Assembly (NCBI GenBank): GCA_922989275.2
Contig: OV277856.1
Coordinates: 82,913,038-82,977,037 of the forward strand
Direction: 5' to 3'
DNA length: 64,000 nucleotides
DNA from: Gari tellinella
Taxonomy: Eukaryota > Mollusca > Bivalvia > Cardiida > Psammobiidae
Shown here: piece after piece, positions 10,082 through 20,365 of the stretch
How positions within the stretch are numbered: the stretch's first letter is position 1
Layout of the letters: every line of letters starts with the position of its first letter
The notes under the pieces: model-generated
Told to the model about the DNA's origin: nothing
The model's database searches: none
The model's input: the letters and a program-made list of their open reading frames with translations, nothing else
Position numbers and translations under genes: made by a program

Positions 10082-10309
10082 CTTTGTCAAATCCTGCCTA
10101 TCCCGTCGTCTGGCCCAGATCATTGATATTATGTAGACAAGAACTATGATGATCTGTGTAACATACAGTGTGGGGTTCTTCAGGAAGTCTGCATTGGAGA
10201 AGATGAAGTCCCAGTCTATGGCATTAGGGGCCACCACCCAGCCCCCAGCAAATGAGGTCAAATGGGTACATTTGCACTTGATTGAGTCCCCATTGCACAC
10301 AGGCTGTGG
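10082..10309 (-). CDS. Exon: GPS cleavage site and first transmembrane helix
   Basis: 76 codons, residues 705-780, phase 0 to 0; acceptor TGTTTTACAG and donor AAAG|GTAGG. It holds the GPS core CKCTHLTSF with His720-Leu721-Thr722. Known GPS/GAIN proteins cut themselves between the Leu and Thr of this motif. The Cys residues at 709, 716 and 718 pair with upstream GPS cysteines in the family. After an acidic-aromatic stretch comes a hydrophobic helix (about 751-769, LYVTQIIIVLVYIISMIW) followed by ARRRDR, a positive stop-transfer that puts PLAT in the cytosol. The site looks intact, so the receptor is probably cleavable. Confidence 0.96.
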
Positions 10310-10348
10310 CTGTAAAACAGTAAGGAAGACAATACAGTATTGTGACCA

Positions 10349-10606
10349 TTAACTCTTTCAACCCTACTCACGCATATATGTGTCAATTGCAAACAGCGTA
10401 CCTGTGAGGAGTACGCTGGTCCTATGCGAACAGTATAGACCCTGATCAGAGGGCTTATAATTTAAAGAGCCCTCTGATCAAGGTCTATACTGTTTGTCAT
10501 ATTTACATCTATATTGTAAAAATCAACCCTAAAAAGTCAAAAATGGACTAGACTAAATTGAAAACTAGAATTGTCCATATGAGGTTTCAGGGAGCAAAGG
10601 GTTAAA
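10349..10606. mobile_element. TTAA-B MITE
   Basis: TTAACTCTTTCAACCCTACTC start and GGGAGCAAAGGGTTAA end. The palindrome (about 10423-10497) has arms AACAGTATAGACC and GGTCTATACTGTT. It starts 40 bases upstream of the GPS exon's acceptor. The remaining 10607-10754 is plain intron. Confidence 0.85.
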
Positions 10607-10754
10607 CTGTAATGGTTATCGTTTATACACAGTAGCCTCCCTTGCTTGTACGCTTATAGTTACTTTCCACTGTTCAGAGGCATCCATTTTTCCTAAGTAA
10701 ACACACATGGCTCTAGCCGCATTTTAAAAGGGTGTATACTATCTAAGTACTTAC

Positions 10755-11038
10755 GTAGCATCCCTCTGTTTTCAGCTGTGTGCTTCCAGTCTTTGTATAT
10801 GCACAGGAAAGTTCAACAGTTTTCAGAACATAGTCTTGGACAAAAGGTACTTTCTCCCAATCCAACTTCTGGCCCGGCGTTTTCTTCTTCAAAAACAATT
10901 TACCTCGGTATTTATTGAGCTCTTTGCGGGCCAACTGTCGAACCATGATAATATATTTGCCAACGTTGTTCTTGATCAGGTCTCCCGGCACAAAGCAGCT
11001 GTATGGATCCTCTTCACCATTATGAGTACATGTTTTAC
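10755..11038 (-). CDS. Exon: C-terminal GAIN subdomain leading into GPS
   Basis: Two bases completing Gly610, then 94 codons (611-704); ends in phase 0 at TAC|GTAAGT. It starts KTCTHNGEEDPYSCFVPGD and includes a YIIMVRQL strand, a basic segment and VELSCAYTKTGSTQLKTEGC. The last stretch supplies the first GPS cysteines (Cys688 in SCAY and Cys703 in EGC); the typical GPS tryptophans are not present here, a variation I note but do not interpret. The G|GT split codon fits the upstream exon 14852-14970 exactly. Confidence 0.92.
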
Positions 11039-11058
11039 CTGCAGGTAGGAATAGGACC

Positions 11059-11255
11059 CAGGGTTCCAGATAAGGAGGAGTAAACTGAACAAATCCAGAA
11101 TTTTCTAACTTATTTCAGCACCAAATCCTATGGTGTTACTACTCATTAGAATCGTCTCTTTGAGACGATTCTAATGAGTAGTGACACCATAGGGTTTAAA
11201 GCAGAAATAAAGATTTTAATTTTTGAAATACTCCCCTTATCTGGATCGAACCCTG
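11059..11255. mobile_element. CAGGG-family MITE
   Basis: CAGGGTTCCAGATAAGG at the left and CTTATCTGGATCGAACCCTGG at the right. The centre palindrome is TACTCATTAGAATCGTCTC with a TTTGAGA loop and its complement. The left end starts about 20 bases upstream of the acceptor of exon 10755-11038, inside its polypyrimidine side. Confidence 0.82.
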
Positions 11256-11321
11256 GGACCAGTGGAGAATACAAGTGCTCGTCTCATCTAACATATTACC
11301 TTATAAAGATGCTTTTTCTCC

Positions 11322-11815
11322 CCTTTAACCCATTCCCCATAAATACGCTTTTTCACGTTTTTAACCCATTACCCCTTAGCCCTTTTCTAGAATTGAAGAT
11401 TGGTGACCACTTAAAGCAGGTTGGAAGTAAAGCAGAATGCGCCTTGAGGCGCATTCTGCTTTACTTTCAGCCTGCTTTAAGCTATTATCTGCTAGGATAT
11501 AGAAAATATTTCTTATGATACATGTTCATGACTGTATAATTTAAGAGAACTACATGTATTATCTTCAGTGGAGGAAAATATTTAAGGTGTAAAAATGCGT
11601 ATTTATGGGGTAATGGGTTAATATATTCTTCCACTGAGTCTGAAGAAATTAGTTCAAAATTATACCTTCATAAATATGTACCATAAGAAATAGTGTCCTA
11701 GCAGATGTTAGCTTAAAGCAGGCTGAAAGTAAAGCAGAATGTGCCTTAAGGCACTTTCTGCTTAACGTTCAACTTGCTTTAAGTGGTCACCTACACTGAG
11801 CAACTAGTACTGTAC
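11322..11815. mobile_element. TTAA-A MITE nested in another TTAA-A
   Basis: A complete copy at 11361-11621 (TTAACCCATTACCCCTTAG ... GGGGTAATGGGTTAA) splits an outer copy. The outer copy begins TTAACCCATTCCCCATAAAT at about 11325 and resumes at 11622 with TTCTTCCACTGAG, palindrome 11712-11783. A third A-type hairpin lies at 11884-11965. Confidence 0.8.
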
Positions 11816-11981
11816 ATGTAGTTTCATTTTATCCAGAGTCAAGACTATGCATAAAAAATATTTTCTGTAACCAAGAAGATGTTAGCTTACAGCAGGCTGA
11901 AAGTAAAGCAGACTGTCATGATGATCTTAAAGATCATTCTGTTATACTTTCAACTTGCTTTAAGTGGTCACCTGTCTTAAC

Positions 11982-14075
11982 AAGAGTTGTAAGAGAGACA
12001 ACAAAGCTTGCCAACAGTACATTTCAAAACTTTAAAGTAGCGTCTGAGGTCCAGCTCACTGGGGTCAAACTTTTTATGTGCATGGAAAGATCTTGTCCAT
12101 ATGATATACACATGCATATCAAATATGAAAGCAACACACCAAGGGACACAGGGCTTATAAGCATTTTTTGAAACCTGAACATTGATTTCAAAACCTAAAT
12201 GGGGATCCTAGTTCAAGCTCAAGGTCACTGGGGTCAAATATTTTGGATGCGTTGAAAGGTCTTGCATATCACACAAAAAATCAATACCTCAAGAGATATA
12301 GGAGTTATATAAAGCATTTCTTAACAAGAGTTGTCAGAGAGACAACAAAGCTCGCCACCGGCACCTTTAGAAACTTAAAAGCACACTCAAGGTCACAGAG
12401 GTCAACCTTTTTGCCTGCATGGAAAGGTCTTGGCAAATCAAATATGAAAATAACACCCCAAGGGACATAGGAATTATAAGCATTTTTGAAACCTAAACGC
12501 AGATTTCGAAACCTAAAATCTTTTGTGACCTTAGTTCAAGGTCAAGGACACTGGGCTAATTTTTTTGCATGCATGGAAAGGTCTTGTCCATATACACATG
12601 CATGCCAAATATGAAAGAAATATCTCAATGGATATATGAGTTAAAGAAATTTTGAGAAACCTAAACGCAGACTTTGAAACCTAAACACGGGTCCTAAGTT
12701 CAAGGTCAGGGTCAGAGGGCTCAAACATTTTGCATGCAAGGAAAGATCTTGTCCATATACACAGGCAAACTGAATATGAAAGGAATATTTCAATGGACAT
12801 AGGAGTAATTAAAATTTTGAGAAACCAAAACTAAACATGGGCCCTAAGTTCAAGGTCAACCCTTGAAGGTCACAGGGGTCTAAGTTTTGCTGTGCCTGGA
12901 AAGGTCTTGTCCATATACACATATAAACCAACTATGGAAGCAATACCTCAAGGGACATAAAAGTTAAAGGCATTTTTCAAAACCTAAACGCAGATTTCGA
13001 AACCTAAACGCAGGCCCTAAGTTCAAGGTCACAGGGGTCTAAATTTTTCTGAGCATGGAAAGGTCTTGTCTATATACACACACATACCAACTATGGAAGC
13101 AATACTTCAAAGGATATAGAAGTTAAAGGCATTTTTCGAAACCTAAACACAGATTTCGAAACTTAAACACAGGCCCTAAGTTCAAGGTCAAGGTCACAGG
13201 GGTCTAAATTTTTCTGTGCATGTAAAGGTCTTGTCCATAAACACATGCATACCAACTATGAAAGCAATACCTCAAAGGACATAGAAGTTAAAGGCATTTT
13301 TCTAAACCTAAACACAGATTTCGAAACCTAAACACAGGCCCTAAGTTCAAGGTCAAGGTCACAGGGGTCTACATTTTTCTGTGCATGTAAAGGTCTTGTC
13401 CATATACACATACATACCAACTATGAAAGCAATACCTCAAGGGACATAGAAGTTAAAGGCATTTTTCTAAACTTAAACACAGATTTCGAAACCTAAACGC
13501 AGGCCCCAAGTTCAAGGTCAAGGTCACAGGGGTCTAAATTTTTCAGAGCATGTAAAGGTCTTGTCCATATACACATACATACCAACTATGAAAGCAATAC
13601 CTCAAGGGACATAGAAGTTAAAGGCATTTTTCTAAACTTAAACACAGATTTCGAAACCAAAACGCAGGCCCTAAGTTCAAGGTCAAGGTCACAGGGGTCC
13701 AAATTTTTCTGAGCATGGAAAGGTCTTGTCTATATACACACACATACGGACTATGGAAGCAATACCTTAAGGGATATAGAAGTTAAAGGCATTTTTCAAA
13801 ACCTAAACGCAGATTTCGAAACCTAAAAGCAGGCCTTAAGTTCAAGGTCAAGGTCACAGGGGTCAAAAATTTTCTGTACATGGGAAGGTCTTGTCCATAT
13901 ACACACACATACCAACTATGAAAGCAATACCTCAAGGGACATAGAAGTTATAGACATTTTCTTAAAAATTTTTACGCCGTTCACCACGCCGCCGACGACA
14001 ACGACAACGACGACGACGACGACTACACCGGGGGTATTGCAATAGCTCGTCATGTACTACGTACAGGCGAGCTAA
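11982..14075 (+). mobile_element. Pearl/Helentron-like element with ~11 tandem core units
   Basis: It opens ACAAGAGTTGTAAGAGAGAC; a second near-identical opening lies inside at 12322 (ACAAGAGTTGTCAGAGAGAC). It closes with AGCTCGTCATGTACTACGTA and CAGGCGAGCTAAAAA, a terminal hairpin. The core is a ~165-180 bp unit (AAGTTCAAGGTCAAGGTCAC, GGAAAGGTCTTGTCCATATA, ATAGAAGTTAAAGGCATTTT) repeated with small variations. A (GACGAC)n tract lies before the end. The same element, ~1.7 kb, recurs at 58181-59893. No coding capacity. Confidence 0.82.
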
Positions 14076-14366
14076 AAACTAAATACAGATTTGAAACTTA
14101 AACACTGGTCCCAAGTTCAAGGTCAACTGGGTCAAACTGTGTTCATGCAGCGTTAGATATTGAGCCCTTAATTTACAGAAAATATAAAAGCAATACCTTA
14201 AGGGTCATAGCCTAAACCCAGATTTCAAAACTTAAGCATGGACCTAAGTTTATAGTCAAGGTCGCTGGGGTCAAAACTTTAGCATGCATAGAAAGGTCTC
14301 CACTGTGTGTACTCTCCACAGGCACATGGTTTGTTAATGACTAGTATAATGTTGCTAGGATCGCAT
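14076..14366. repeat. Orphan core unit of the preceding element
   Basis: One and a half diverged units (CCAAGTTCAAGGTCAACTGG; ATAGTCAAGGTCGCTGGGG; CATGCATAGAAAGGTC) without ends. Confidence 0.6.
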
Positions 14367-14370
14367 GTGC

Positions 14371-14560
14371 AATGGCTCCAGATAAGGGGGAGTAATCAAA
14401 ATAAATCCAACATTTTCTCACTCATACAGCACCAAATCCTATGGTGTTACTACTCATTAGAAACATCTCTTTGAGACAATTCTAATGAGTAGTGACACCA
14501 TAGGGTTTGGTGCTGTAAAATAAAATTTTTAGTTTTTGTAATACTCCCCTTGAAGCCCTG
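14371..14560. mobile_element. CAGGG-family MITE
   Basis: GGCTCCAGATAAGGGGGAGT at the left and ATACTCCCCTTGAAGCCCTG at the right. The palindrome (14451-14500) is mismatched in the left arm (CATTAGAAACATCTC). Confidence 0.78.
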
Positions 14561-14587
14561 ATGTGCTATAGTAGAGGTTGAGTACAG

Positions 14588-14841
14588 TTAACTCTTTGAA
14601 CCCTAGTCATGCTTATATGCGTCATTTGCAAACATCGTTCTTGTGAGGAGTACACTTACCCTATGCAAACAGTGTAGATCCTGATCAGAGGGCTCCTTCA
14701 GGAGCCCTCTGATCAGGGTCTACACTGTTTGTCATTTTGACATATATTGTAAATATCAACCCTAATTAAACAGTCAAAAATGGACTAGACTAAATTGAAA
14801 ATTAAAATTGTCAATTTGAGGTTTCAGGGAGGAAAGGGTTA
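14588..14841. mobile_element. TTAA-B MITE beside a splice donor
   Basis: TTAACTCTTTGAACCCTAG to GGAGGAAAGGGTTA. The palindrome (14667-14734) has GTAGATCCTGATCAGAGGG and CCCTCTGATCAGGGTCTAC arms. The right end stops ~11 bases from exon 14852-14970, so the intron begins with the donor hexamer and then runs into the MITE. Confidence 0.85.
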
Positions 14842-14851
14842 GGGTGATTAC

Positions 14852-14970
14852 CTGCTTTCGATGTTTTCCATGGTATCATACAAACTTTTGTGACATTATC
14901 TACGTCTGGAGCTACTTCATGGTTGATCAATACCAACAGCTGGTTAGTTTCAGTCACATTGGTCACATTC
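14852..14970 (-). CDS. Exon: GAIN-like region with glycosylation sites
   Basis: One base (third base of codon 570), 39 codons (571-609) and one base of Gly610; acceptor GTTTCTAG and donor GCAG|GTAATC. The peptide begins NVTNVTETNQLLVLINHEV and continues with VDNVTKVCMIPWKT. Three N-V-T glycosylation sequons fit an extracellular region. This 119-base exon is required: the neighbouring exons 16121-16419 and 10755-11038 do not join in frame without it, and with it both split codons (Leu570 and Gly610) resolve. Confidence 0.88.
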
Positions 14971-15029
14971 CTAGAAACATTGAAATCCAGTCAAAGCCTC
15001 TTATAAAACAATATCAGTCAATCTAGGTC

Positions 15030-15546
15030 AGCATGGATCTCTCTCAAGGTAATATATTGACTATTCATTATAGTCAATATTACACAAAGTCATCATTCTT
15101 TGGCAAATTAAGTGTGGGCCTGTCTAAAGATAATGAAGTTTTTATGCCTTATAGTCAATATTGCACAAAAGTCAACATTCTTTGGTGAAGTGTAGGCCTC
15201 TCTTTAGATAATGAAGTCTTTAAACAGAATAGTCAATCTTGAATAAAGTCAATATATGGAAGGTTCAAATATTATAGACATTTAAAGATTTTTACAAAAG
15301 TAGGTCAAATGTCAAGGTCAAAAAGGTTGGCATGGTTGGAAAGGTCTTAACACAGGGAAGACACATGCCATGTATAAAAGGCCATGTGCAAAAATGCAAG
15401 AGTTATAGCCAAGGTTAAGGTTTTTGACACAGACAGACGGATGGATGGATGGACGGACAAATGGACGAACAGACAGGGCAAGAACACGACAACACGGACA
15501 CGATCACAATAGCTCACCTTGAGCACTTTGTGCTCAGGTGAGCTAA
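15030..15546 (+). repeat. Tandem ~95 bp pair, then pearl-like tail
   Basis: Two copies of a unit with GTCAATATTACACAAAGTC and TTTGGCAAATTAAGTG precede a tail that carries GGTCAAATGTCAAGGTC, an (GATG/GACG)n tract (15430-15470) and the terminal hairpin AGCTCACCTTGAGCACTTTG / TGCTCAGGTGAGCTAAAAA. Confidence 0.7.
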
Positions 15547-16020
15547 AAATCCAACGAAGGGTGTAGGAGGATTTGCATTTACCAGCGCTGCTGACCTATA
15601 ATGCATGAAACATTGAAGTTCAATTATCTCCCCTTTGAAACTATGGAATGGAAAACATTTCTTCATGCAGATCTTTAGATGGTACTGTATCAACCTCTGA
15701 AGTTTTGTAGAAATCCAATGAACAGTGTAGGACTTGTGCTCATGAGGGCTTATAACCTAAATATAATGTATGAAACATTTACATGTAAGTTAAATTAAAC
15801 TTGTAAACCTTTGAATTGTCTACCCTTAAAATGGTAGAGTGGAAAGATTGTTCTTTGTTGCACATCTTTCTATGGTGCTTTATCAACCTGTGAAGACTTT
15901 TTTCTGAATCCAATGAACATTTTAGGAGGAGTTGTGCTTACGAGGATGGACAGACGGCCAAACAGACGGGCTGGATGATTCCTATATATTACCCCTCAAA
16001 CTTGTTTGCAGGGGTATAAA
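15547..16020 (+). repeat. ~155 bp tandem repeat with terminal hairpin
   Basis: Units share AATCCAA(C/T)GAA(G/C)(G/A)GTGTAGGA and GAAACATT. It ends with GACAGACGGCCAAACAGACG and a stem ACCCCTCAAACTTGTTTGCA GGGGT. A different pearl-like tail type from that at 15511. Confidence 0.65.
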
Positions 16021-16120
16021 AAGCATACTTATTTGCTTAGGGAATAAGGCCCAATATCAGCCCCGAAAAAATTGCAAAAAAAAGAATAATGTGATTAGTG
16101 TTGAAAGGAGAAAAACTTAC

Positions 16121-16419
16121 AGAAATTGAATCAATATGCCAGAATTGGCCTTCACAATTGTAACTGCATGGCGATGTCCAAGATCGTCTGGCCTACTTTC
16201 TAAGATTGCTGGGTTAGCAAACTCAAGTGCAGAGTCATTATCAGGCTTTCTGTTAGGGTCTCTTTCTACTTCTAAGTCCACAGGCTCAGCAAGGTTGTTA
16301 ATCTCCATTTCATTGCCATTTTCGTCAAGGTAAGATGCAACTAAACACCTGGATCGAGCATCAGCAGCAGATTCCTGACCATCATTTATCACTAATCCTG
16401 GAGATGCACGACCCTCAAA
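16121..16419 (-). CDS. Exon: GAIN-like region, acidic linker
   Basis: 99 codons (471-569) plus two bases of Leu570; acceptor TTTTTAACAG, donor CT|GTAAGT. The sequence runs FEGRASPGLVINDGQESAAD, then a cysteine (RSRCLVASYLDENG), an acidic stretch ending DLEVERDPNRKPDND, and the strands HRHAVTIVKANSG and ILIQF. Its position and the V-T-I-V / I-L-I-Q-F strands suit the membrane-distal part of a polycystin GAIN domain. No catalytic residues are expected. The frame is open throughout and agrees with both neighbours. Confidence 0.9.
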
Positions 16420-16483
16420 CTGTTAAAAACAACAACACAGAAACTGAGAGTCAGAGCTCTAGATAAGAGAGTGTATATACATG

Positions 16484-16919
16484 TACAGTGCTCCCTCCCT
16501 ACAAAGGCCCTCACATCAACAACTCCCTCCTTACAACAACAGCCGCAGTTCCCTAAATAGGACAATTATGTCTCACGCTTCTACTGCTGCAATATCATCT
16601 ATCTATCTATCTCTTCATACAGCATACACCCTAAAATGAGTATTACGTGCCGGGTTTCCCGCAACATGTCTGCTTAAAATTGTTGTATGCTGTTTTCTCA
16701 AAGTTACATATAAGTGGATATTTTAAAATAGATAAAATGATGAGTGACAAACAGCTTGAATCCAGATCAGACGCAGCGTAATGTGGTGTCTGTTCTGGAT
16801 TCAAGCTGTTTGCAAATGTAAGCCAAGTCTTAATTTTCCCTCTCTATAAAGACTCCCTCTAAACAATACACACATTGTTTGTTTCCCATAGGGGGTCCTT
16901 GTAGAGAGCGAATATTGTA
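16484..16919. mobile_element. CTCCC-family MITE
   Basis: TACAGTGCTCCCTCCCTACA at the left; TTGTAGAGAGCGAATATTGTA at the right. The central palindrome (16747-16815) has arms CAAACAGCTTGAATCCAGATC and GATTCAAGCTGTTTG. Sister copies at 34005-34321 and 53491-53857. A (TATC)n microsatellite lies at 16590-16606. Confidence 0.75.
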
Positions 16920-17106
16920 TATATAATCAAAAAAGTTTTGCTTTAATTAGTGAATTTATTACAAAACATAATGAAAACTGTTTAGAGAGGAGAAAGTGAC
17001 TGAAAAAAGGAAATGGAACACAAACTGAGATCAATAAACTAATGAGTTATGCAAACAGTGAAGACATGGCACAGCCACATTGTCAGATTTGGTGTCTGGT
17101 CCAAGG

Positions 17107-17240
17107 GCCCGTTTCATAAAACTTCGTACGATAAAAACGATAGTAAGTCAGATTATACAATTCTCAATTATTATTCATTTCTCCATCTAATCCTGTCTTG
17201 AAAAGACGATTCCAAATGTGACACAAGACTGAGAAATAAA
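17107..17240. mobile_element. GGGCCC-family remnant
   Basis: GGGCCCGTTTCATAAAACTTC start, ATAGTAAGTCAG and CTCCATCTAATCCTGTCTTG in common with the complete copy at 63266-63470; the right half is lost. Confidence 0.6.
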
Positions 17241-17269
17241 AAATTAATGCCCCTCCTCTGTGAGGCTCC

Positions 17270-17455
17270 AGATAAGGGGGGTATTTCAAAATATAAAATC
17301 TTTATTTCTTGATTAAATCCTATGGTGTCACTACTCATTAGAATCGTCTCTTCGAGACGATTCTAATGAGTAGTAACACAATAGGATTTGGTGCTGAAAT
17401 AAGAGAGGAAATGTTGACTTTGTTCAGATAACTCCTATCTTATCTGGAGCCCTGC
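17270..17455. mobile_element. CAGGG-family MITE
   Basis: GGCTCCAGATAAGGGGGGTA to CTTATCTGGAGCCCTG with the palindrome ACTCATTAGAATCGTCTC around TTCGAGA (17332-17371). Confidence 0.82.
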
Positions 17456-17495
17456 CCTCCAGGTGTACACTGTTTGACATTTACTGCTGCAGGTA

Positions 17496-17950
17496 TTATC
17501 CCATTACCCCATTAACCCTTAGCCCGCCAAATAAATTGTCGTCTGCTATATTTCTCGTCTGCTTCAAGTCTCAAAGTGCTTCAAAGTTGCTCAAAATTGC
17601 TGAAAATGTTGTCCGAGTGTCAAACAGCTTGGATCCGGATAAGACGCCGAGTTACTCGGCGTCTCATCCGGATCCAAGCTGTTTGCACAGGAGCTATAGT
17701 CGTGAGTGGCAGGCTAAGGGTTAATACACATGTTTACACCTCTAATGTATTCCCTTACTGAAGAATATAGTTCAAATTAATACAGTAATGAATATGAATC
17801 ACAATATATATTTTCTATATTCTAGCAGATGTTACCTTAAATCAGGCTGAGAGTAAAGCAGAATGTGCCTTTTGGTGCATTTTGCTTTACTTTCAACCTG
17901 CTTTAAGTGGTCACATGTTTTCAAAACACAGGCTATGGGGTAAAGGGTTA
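17496..17950. mobile_element. TTAA-A MITE interrupted at its left end by TTAA-C
   Basis: The A copy starts CCCATTACCCCATTAA, is interrupted by TTAA-C (17512-17724), resumes ATACACATGTTTACACCTC and ends GCTATGGGGTAAAGGGTTA. The TTAA-C copy has both ends and a palindrome of CAAACAGCTTGGATCCGGAT arms. Confidence 0.85.
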
Positions 17951-18059
17951 TGTTAGATAACTTGTGGTCACATGTTTTCAAAACTAGAAACAGGCTAACG
18001 GGTAATAGGTTATGTTAGCTAACTTATTAGACAGTGTAGACCTTGATCAGACGTTGAGC

Positions 18060-18252
18060 CCAGGGCTCCAGATAAGAGGGAGTAAACTGCACAAATCCAA
18101 CATTTTCTCACTTATTTTAGCATCAAACCCTATAGTGTTACTGCTCATTAGAATCGTCTCTTCGAGACGATTCTAATGAGTAGTGACACCATAGGGTTTA
18201 AAAGAGAAATAAAGATTTTAGATTTTGAAATACCCCCCTTATCTGGAGCTCT
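18060..18252. mobile_element. CAGGG-family MITE
   Basis: CAGGGCTCCAGATAAGAGGG to CCCTTATCTGGAGCTCTG; palindrome ATTAGAATCGTCTC-TTC-GAGACGATTCTAAT at 18148-18178. Confidence 0.85.
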
Positions 18253-18401
18253 GAGCCTGAGATGAGGGCTAAGGCTTCCTTCACCAGATCTACAGAGTTT
18301 GGCCATGCTTTATGTCAGGTTTTCTCATGGCACAAAATAAATAGAGTCAATCCTCTTTCCAACATTATGTCATCAATGCCTATAATGTCATGTTATTTAA
18401 C

Positions 18402-18606
18402 TAAATGCAGGGCTCCAGATAAGGGGGAGTTAACCAAACAAATCCAACATTTTCCCACTCATTGTAGAACCAAAACCTATTGTGTTACTACTCTTTAGAA
18501 TCATCTCTTCGAGATGATTCTAATGAGTAGTGACACCATAGGGTAAAATGCAGATATAAAGATTTTAGCTTTTGAAATACTCCCCTTATCTGGAGCCCTG
18601 TAAATG
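18402..18606. mobile_element. CAGGG-family MITE with 6 bp target duplication
   Basis: Element 18408-18600 (CAGGGCTCCAGATAAGG ... CTTATCTGGAGCCCTG) is flanked by TAAATG on both sides. The copy at 57167-57359 is likewise flanked by AAGAGC, supporting a 6 bp duplication for this family. Confidence 0.85.
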
Positions 18607-18645
18607 TGTTATAAATTTTTACAACAGTAATAACCTTTTCTTCCC

Positions 18646-18887
18646 TTAACTCTTTGAACCCTAGTAACACATATATGCAGACAGTGTACTTGTGCAGAGT
18701 ATACTTGTCTGGTGCAAACAGTGTAGACCCTGATCAGAGGGCTCCTTAAGGAGCCCTCTGATCAGGGTCTACACAGTTTGTCATTTTGTCATATATCGTA
18801 AAAATCAACCCTAAAAAGTCAAAAATGGACTAGACTAAATTGAAAACTAAAATTGTCCATTTGAGGTTTGAGGGAGGAAAAGGTTAA
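18646..18887. mobile_element. TTAA-B MITE
   Basis: TTAACTCTTTGAACCCTAG to GGAGGAAAAGGTTAA; palindrome of AGTGTAGACCCTGATCAGAG arms with a CCTTAAGG loop (18718-18780). Confidence 0.87.
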
Positions 18888-19299
18888 CCTTCAAATGGAC
18901 AATACAAGTTACCAATTTAATCTAGTCCATTATTTTACTTTTAACCCTTTTCCTGCTGGTCGCAACTTTATTGATTTTTGCAAACAGTTTAGATCCAGAT
19001 CAGACACCGCATAACGCGGTGTCTGATCTGGATCCAAACTGTTTGACACTCTTCTTTAGGTTTCTTTACTTAAAAAATGTATAAATCTTAATTTAACAAA
19101 TGTTGCAGACGACAATTTCGAAGCAGACGACATCACCGCAGGATAAGGGTTAAGATTTCTTTTGTCAATGTATTGTAATATGACAAACAGTGAAGGCAAA
19201 GGGCTCCTATGCACTATTTGCATAGGACAAGAATACTCTTTACAGGTACACTGTTTGCCAAGGGGGAATATATACGTGACTATAGCATTCAAAGGGTTG
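18888..19299. mobile_element. Inverted TTAA-B interrupted by TTAA-H
   Basis: Inverted B sequence (CTTCAAATGGACAATAC ... ATCTAGTCCATT) is split by a complete TTAA-H copy at 18941-19153 (TTAACCCTTTTCCTGCTGG ... CCGCAGGATAAGGGTTAA). B resumes at 19154 and ends TTCAAAGGGTTGAATTG. The H palindrome has AACAGTTTAGATCCAGATC arms. The inverted B lacks one arm. Confidence 0.78.
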
Positions 19300-19339
19300 A
19301 ATTGATCAATCAATGAATATGGATAGAGATCATCAAAGA

Positions 19340-19553
19340 TTAACCCTTAGCCCGCCAAATAAATTGTCGTCTGCTATATTTCTCGTCTGCTTCAAGTTTC
19401 AAAGTGCTTCAAAGTTGCTCAAAATTGCTGAAAATGTTGTCCAAGTGTCAAACAGCTTGGATCCGGATGCGACGCCGAGTTACTCGGCGTCTCATCCGGA
19501 TCCAAGCTGTTTGCACATGGAGCTATAGTCGTGAGTGACAGGCTAAGGGTTAA
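19340..19553. mobile_element. TTAA-C MITE
   Basis: TTAACCCTTAGCCCGCCAAAT to GGCTAAGGGTTAA; palindrome 19448-19512 of AAACAGCTTGGATCCGGATG arms. Confidence 0.88.
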
Positions 19554-19597
19554 TGCAAGATAGAAATAATGCAGAAAGGAGCATACTTTATCCTGCA

Positions 19598-19815
19598 TTA
19601 ACCCTTTCACTCTCAATGACGTCATAAAGCGCATTAATTTTGCAAACAGTTTTGATCCTGATCAGACGCTGCGTAATGCGACATCTGATCAGTATCAAAA
19701 CTGTTTGCCATTTGTTTTCGTATTACCTCATTTATACTGCATTAAATCTAACTTTTGAAATAATGATGCAGACAACAGTATTGAAACAGACAACAATATG
19801 GTGGTGAAGGGGTAA
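19598..19815. mobile_element. TTAA-H MITE
   Basis: TTAACCCTTTCACTCTCAATG to GTGGTGAAGGGGTAA; palindrome GCAAACAGTTTTGATCCTG / TATCAAAACTGTTTGC (19642-19708). Confidence 0.8.
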
Positions 19816-19891
19816 AAACCTCAAGAAAATTTGATCATGAAAGGGTAAAGCAAGCACCTGTGTCAAGGACTGCCAAGAATCTTTTTAGATA

Positions 19892-20080
19892 CAGTCGAAC
19901 TTCGATATCTCGAACTCGGTTAAATCGAAAATACCCGTTTTTCAAAGTTAGTGGCTTGGCCACGTTTTAACTTTGAAATATGGGTATGTTCGACTCAACC
20001 AAGCATGAAATAACGCAGTTCATGTGTCGAACTATCGGGTAGTTCCAGTTAAGCGAGTTCGAGATATCGAAGTTCGACTG
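19892..20080. mobile_element. Tig2 (pogo/Tigger-like) MITE
   Basis: CAGTCGAACTTCGATATCTCG and CGAGATATCGAAGTTCGACTG ends match over 20 bases. An internal palindrome has TTTCAAAGTTA / TAACTTTGAAATA arms. Sister copy at 51594-51784. Confidence 0.88.
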
Positions 20081-20161
20081 AAGTAAGTTTGACTGTATTT
20101 CAAAAAACATTAATAGATCTACTACCTTTGTTCCTAATCATTATACTTCAAATATAACATA

Positions 20162-20363
20162 CAGTAAAACCTCTCTATTTAGATCACTAGAAAGAAGGCT
20201 AATAGATTGCATAAATGACATGTGGCTGCTAACAAACAGTAAAATGTAAAACAGAAAGCTCCTTAAGGAGTTTTCTGTTTTAAGTTCACTTTGCTTTAAG
20301 CAGTCACCTGCCTTAAACACATGATAAACAAAATTTAGTGGACCTAATAGAGAAGTTTTACTG
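20162..20363. mobile_element. Tig1 MITE
   Basis: CAGTAAAACCTCTCTATTTAG to CTAATAGAGAAGTTTTACTG; palindrome AACAGAAAGCTCC / GGAGTTTTCTGTT. It is followed after TA by another Tig1, a head-to-tail pair. Confidence 0.82.
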
Positions 20364-20365
20364 TA

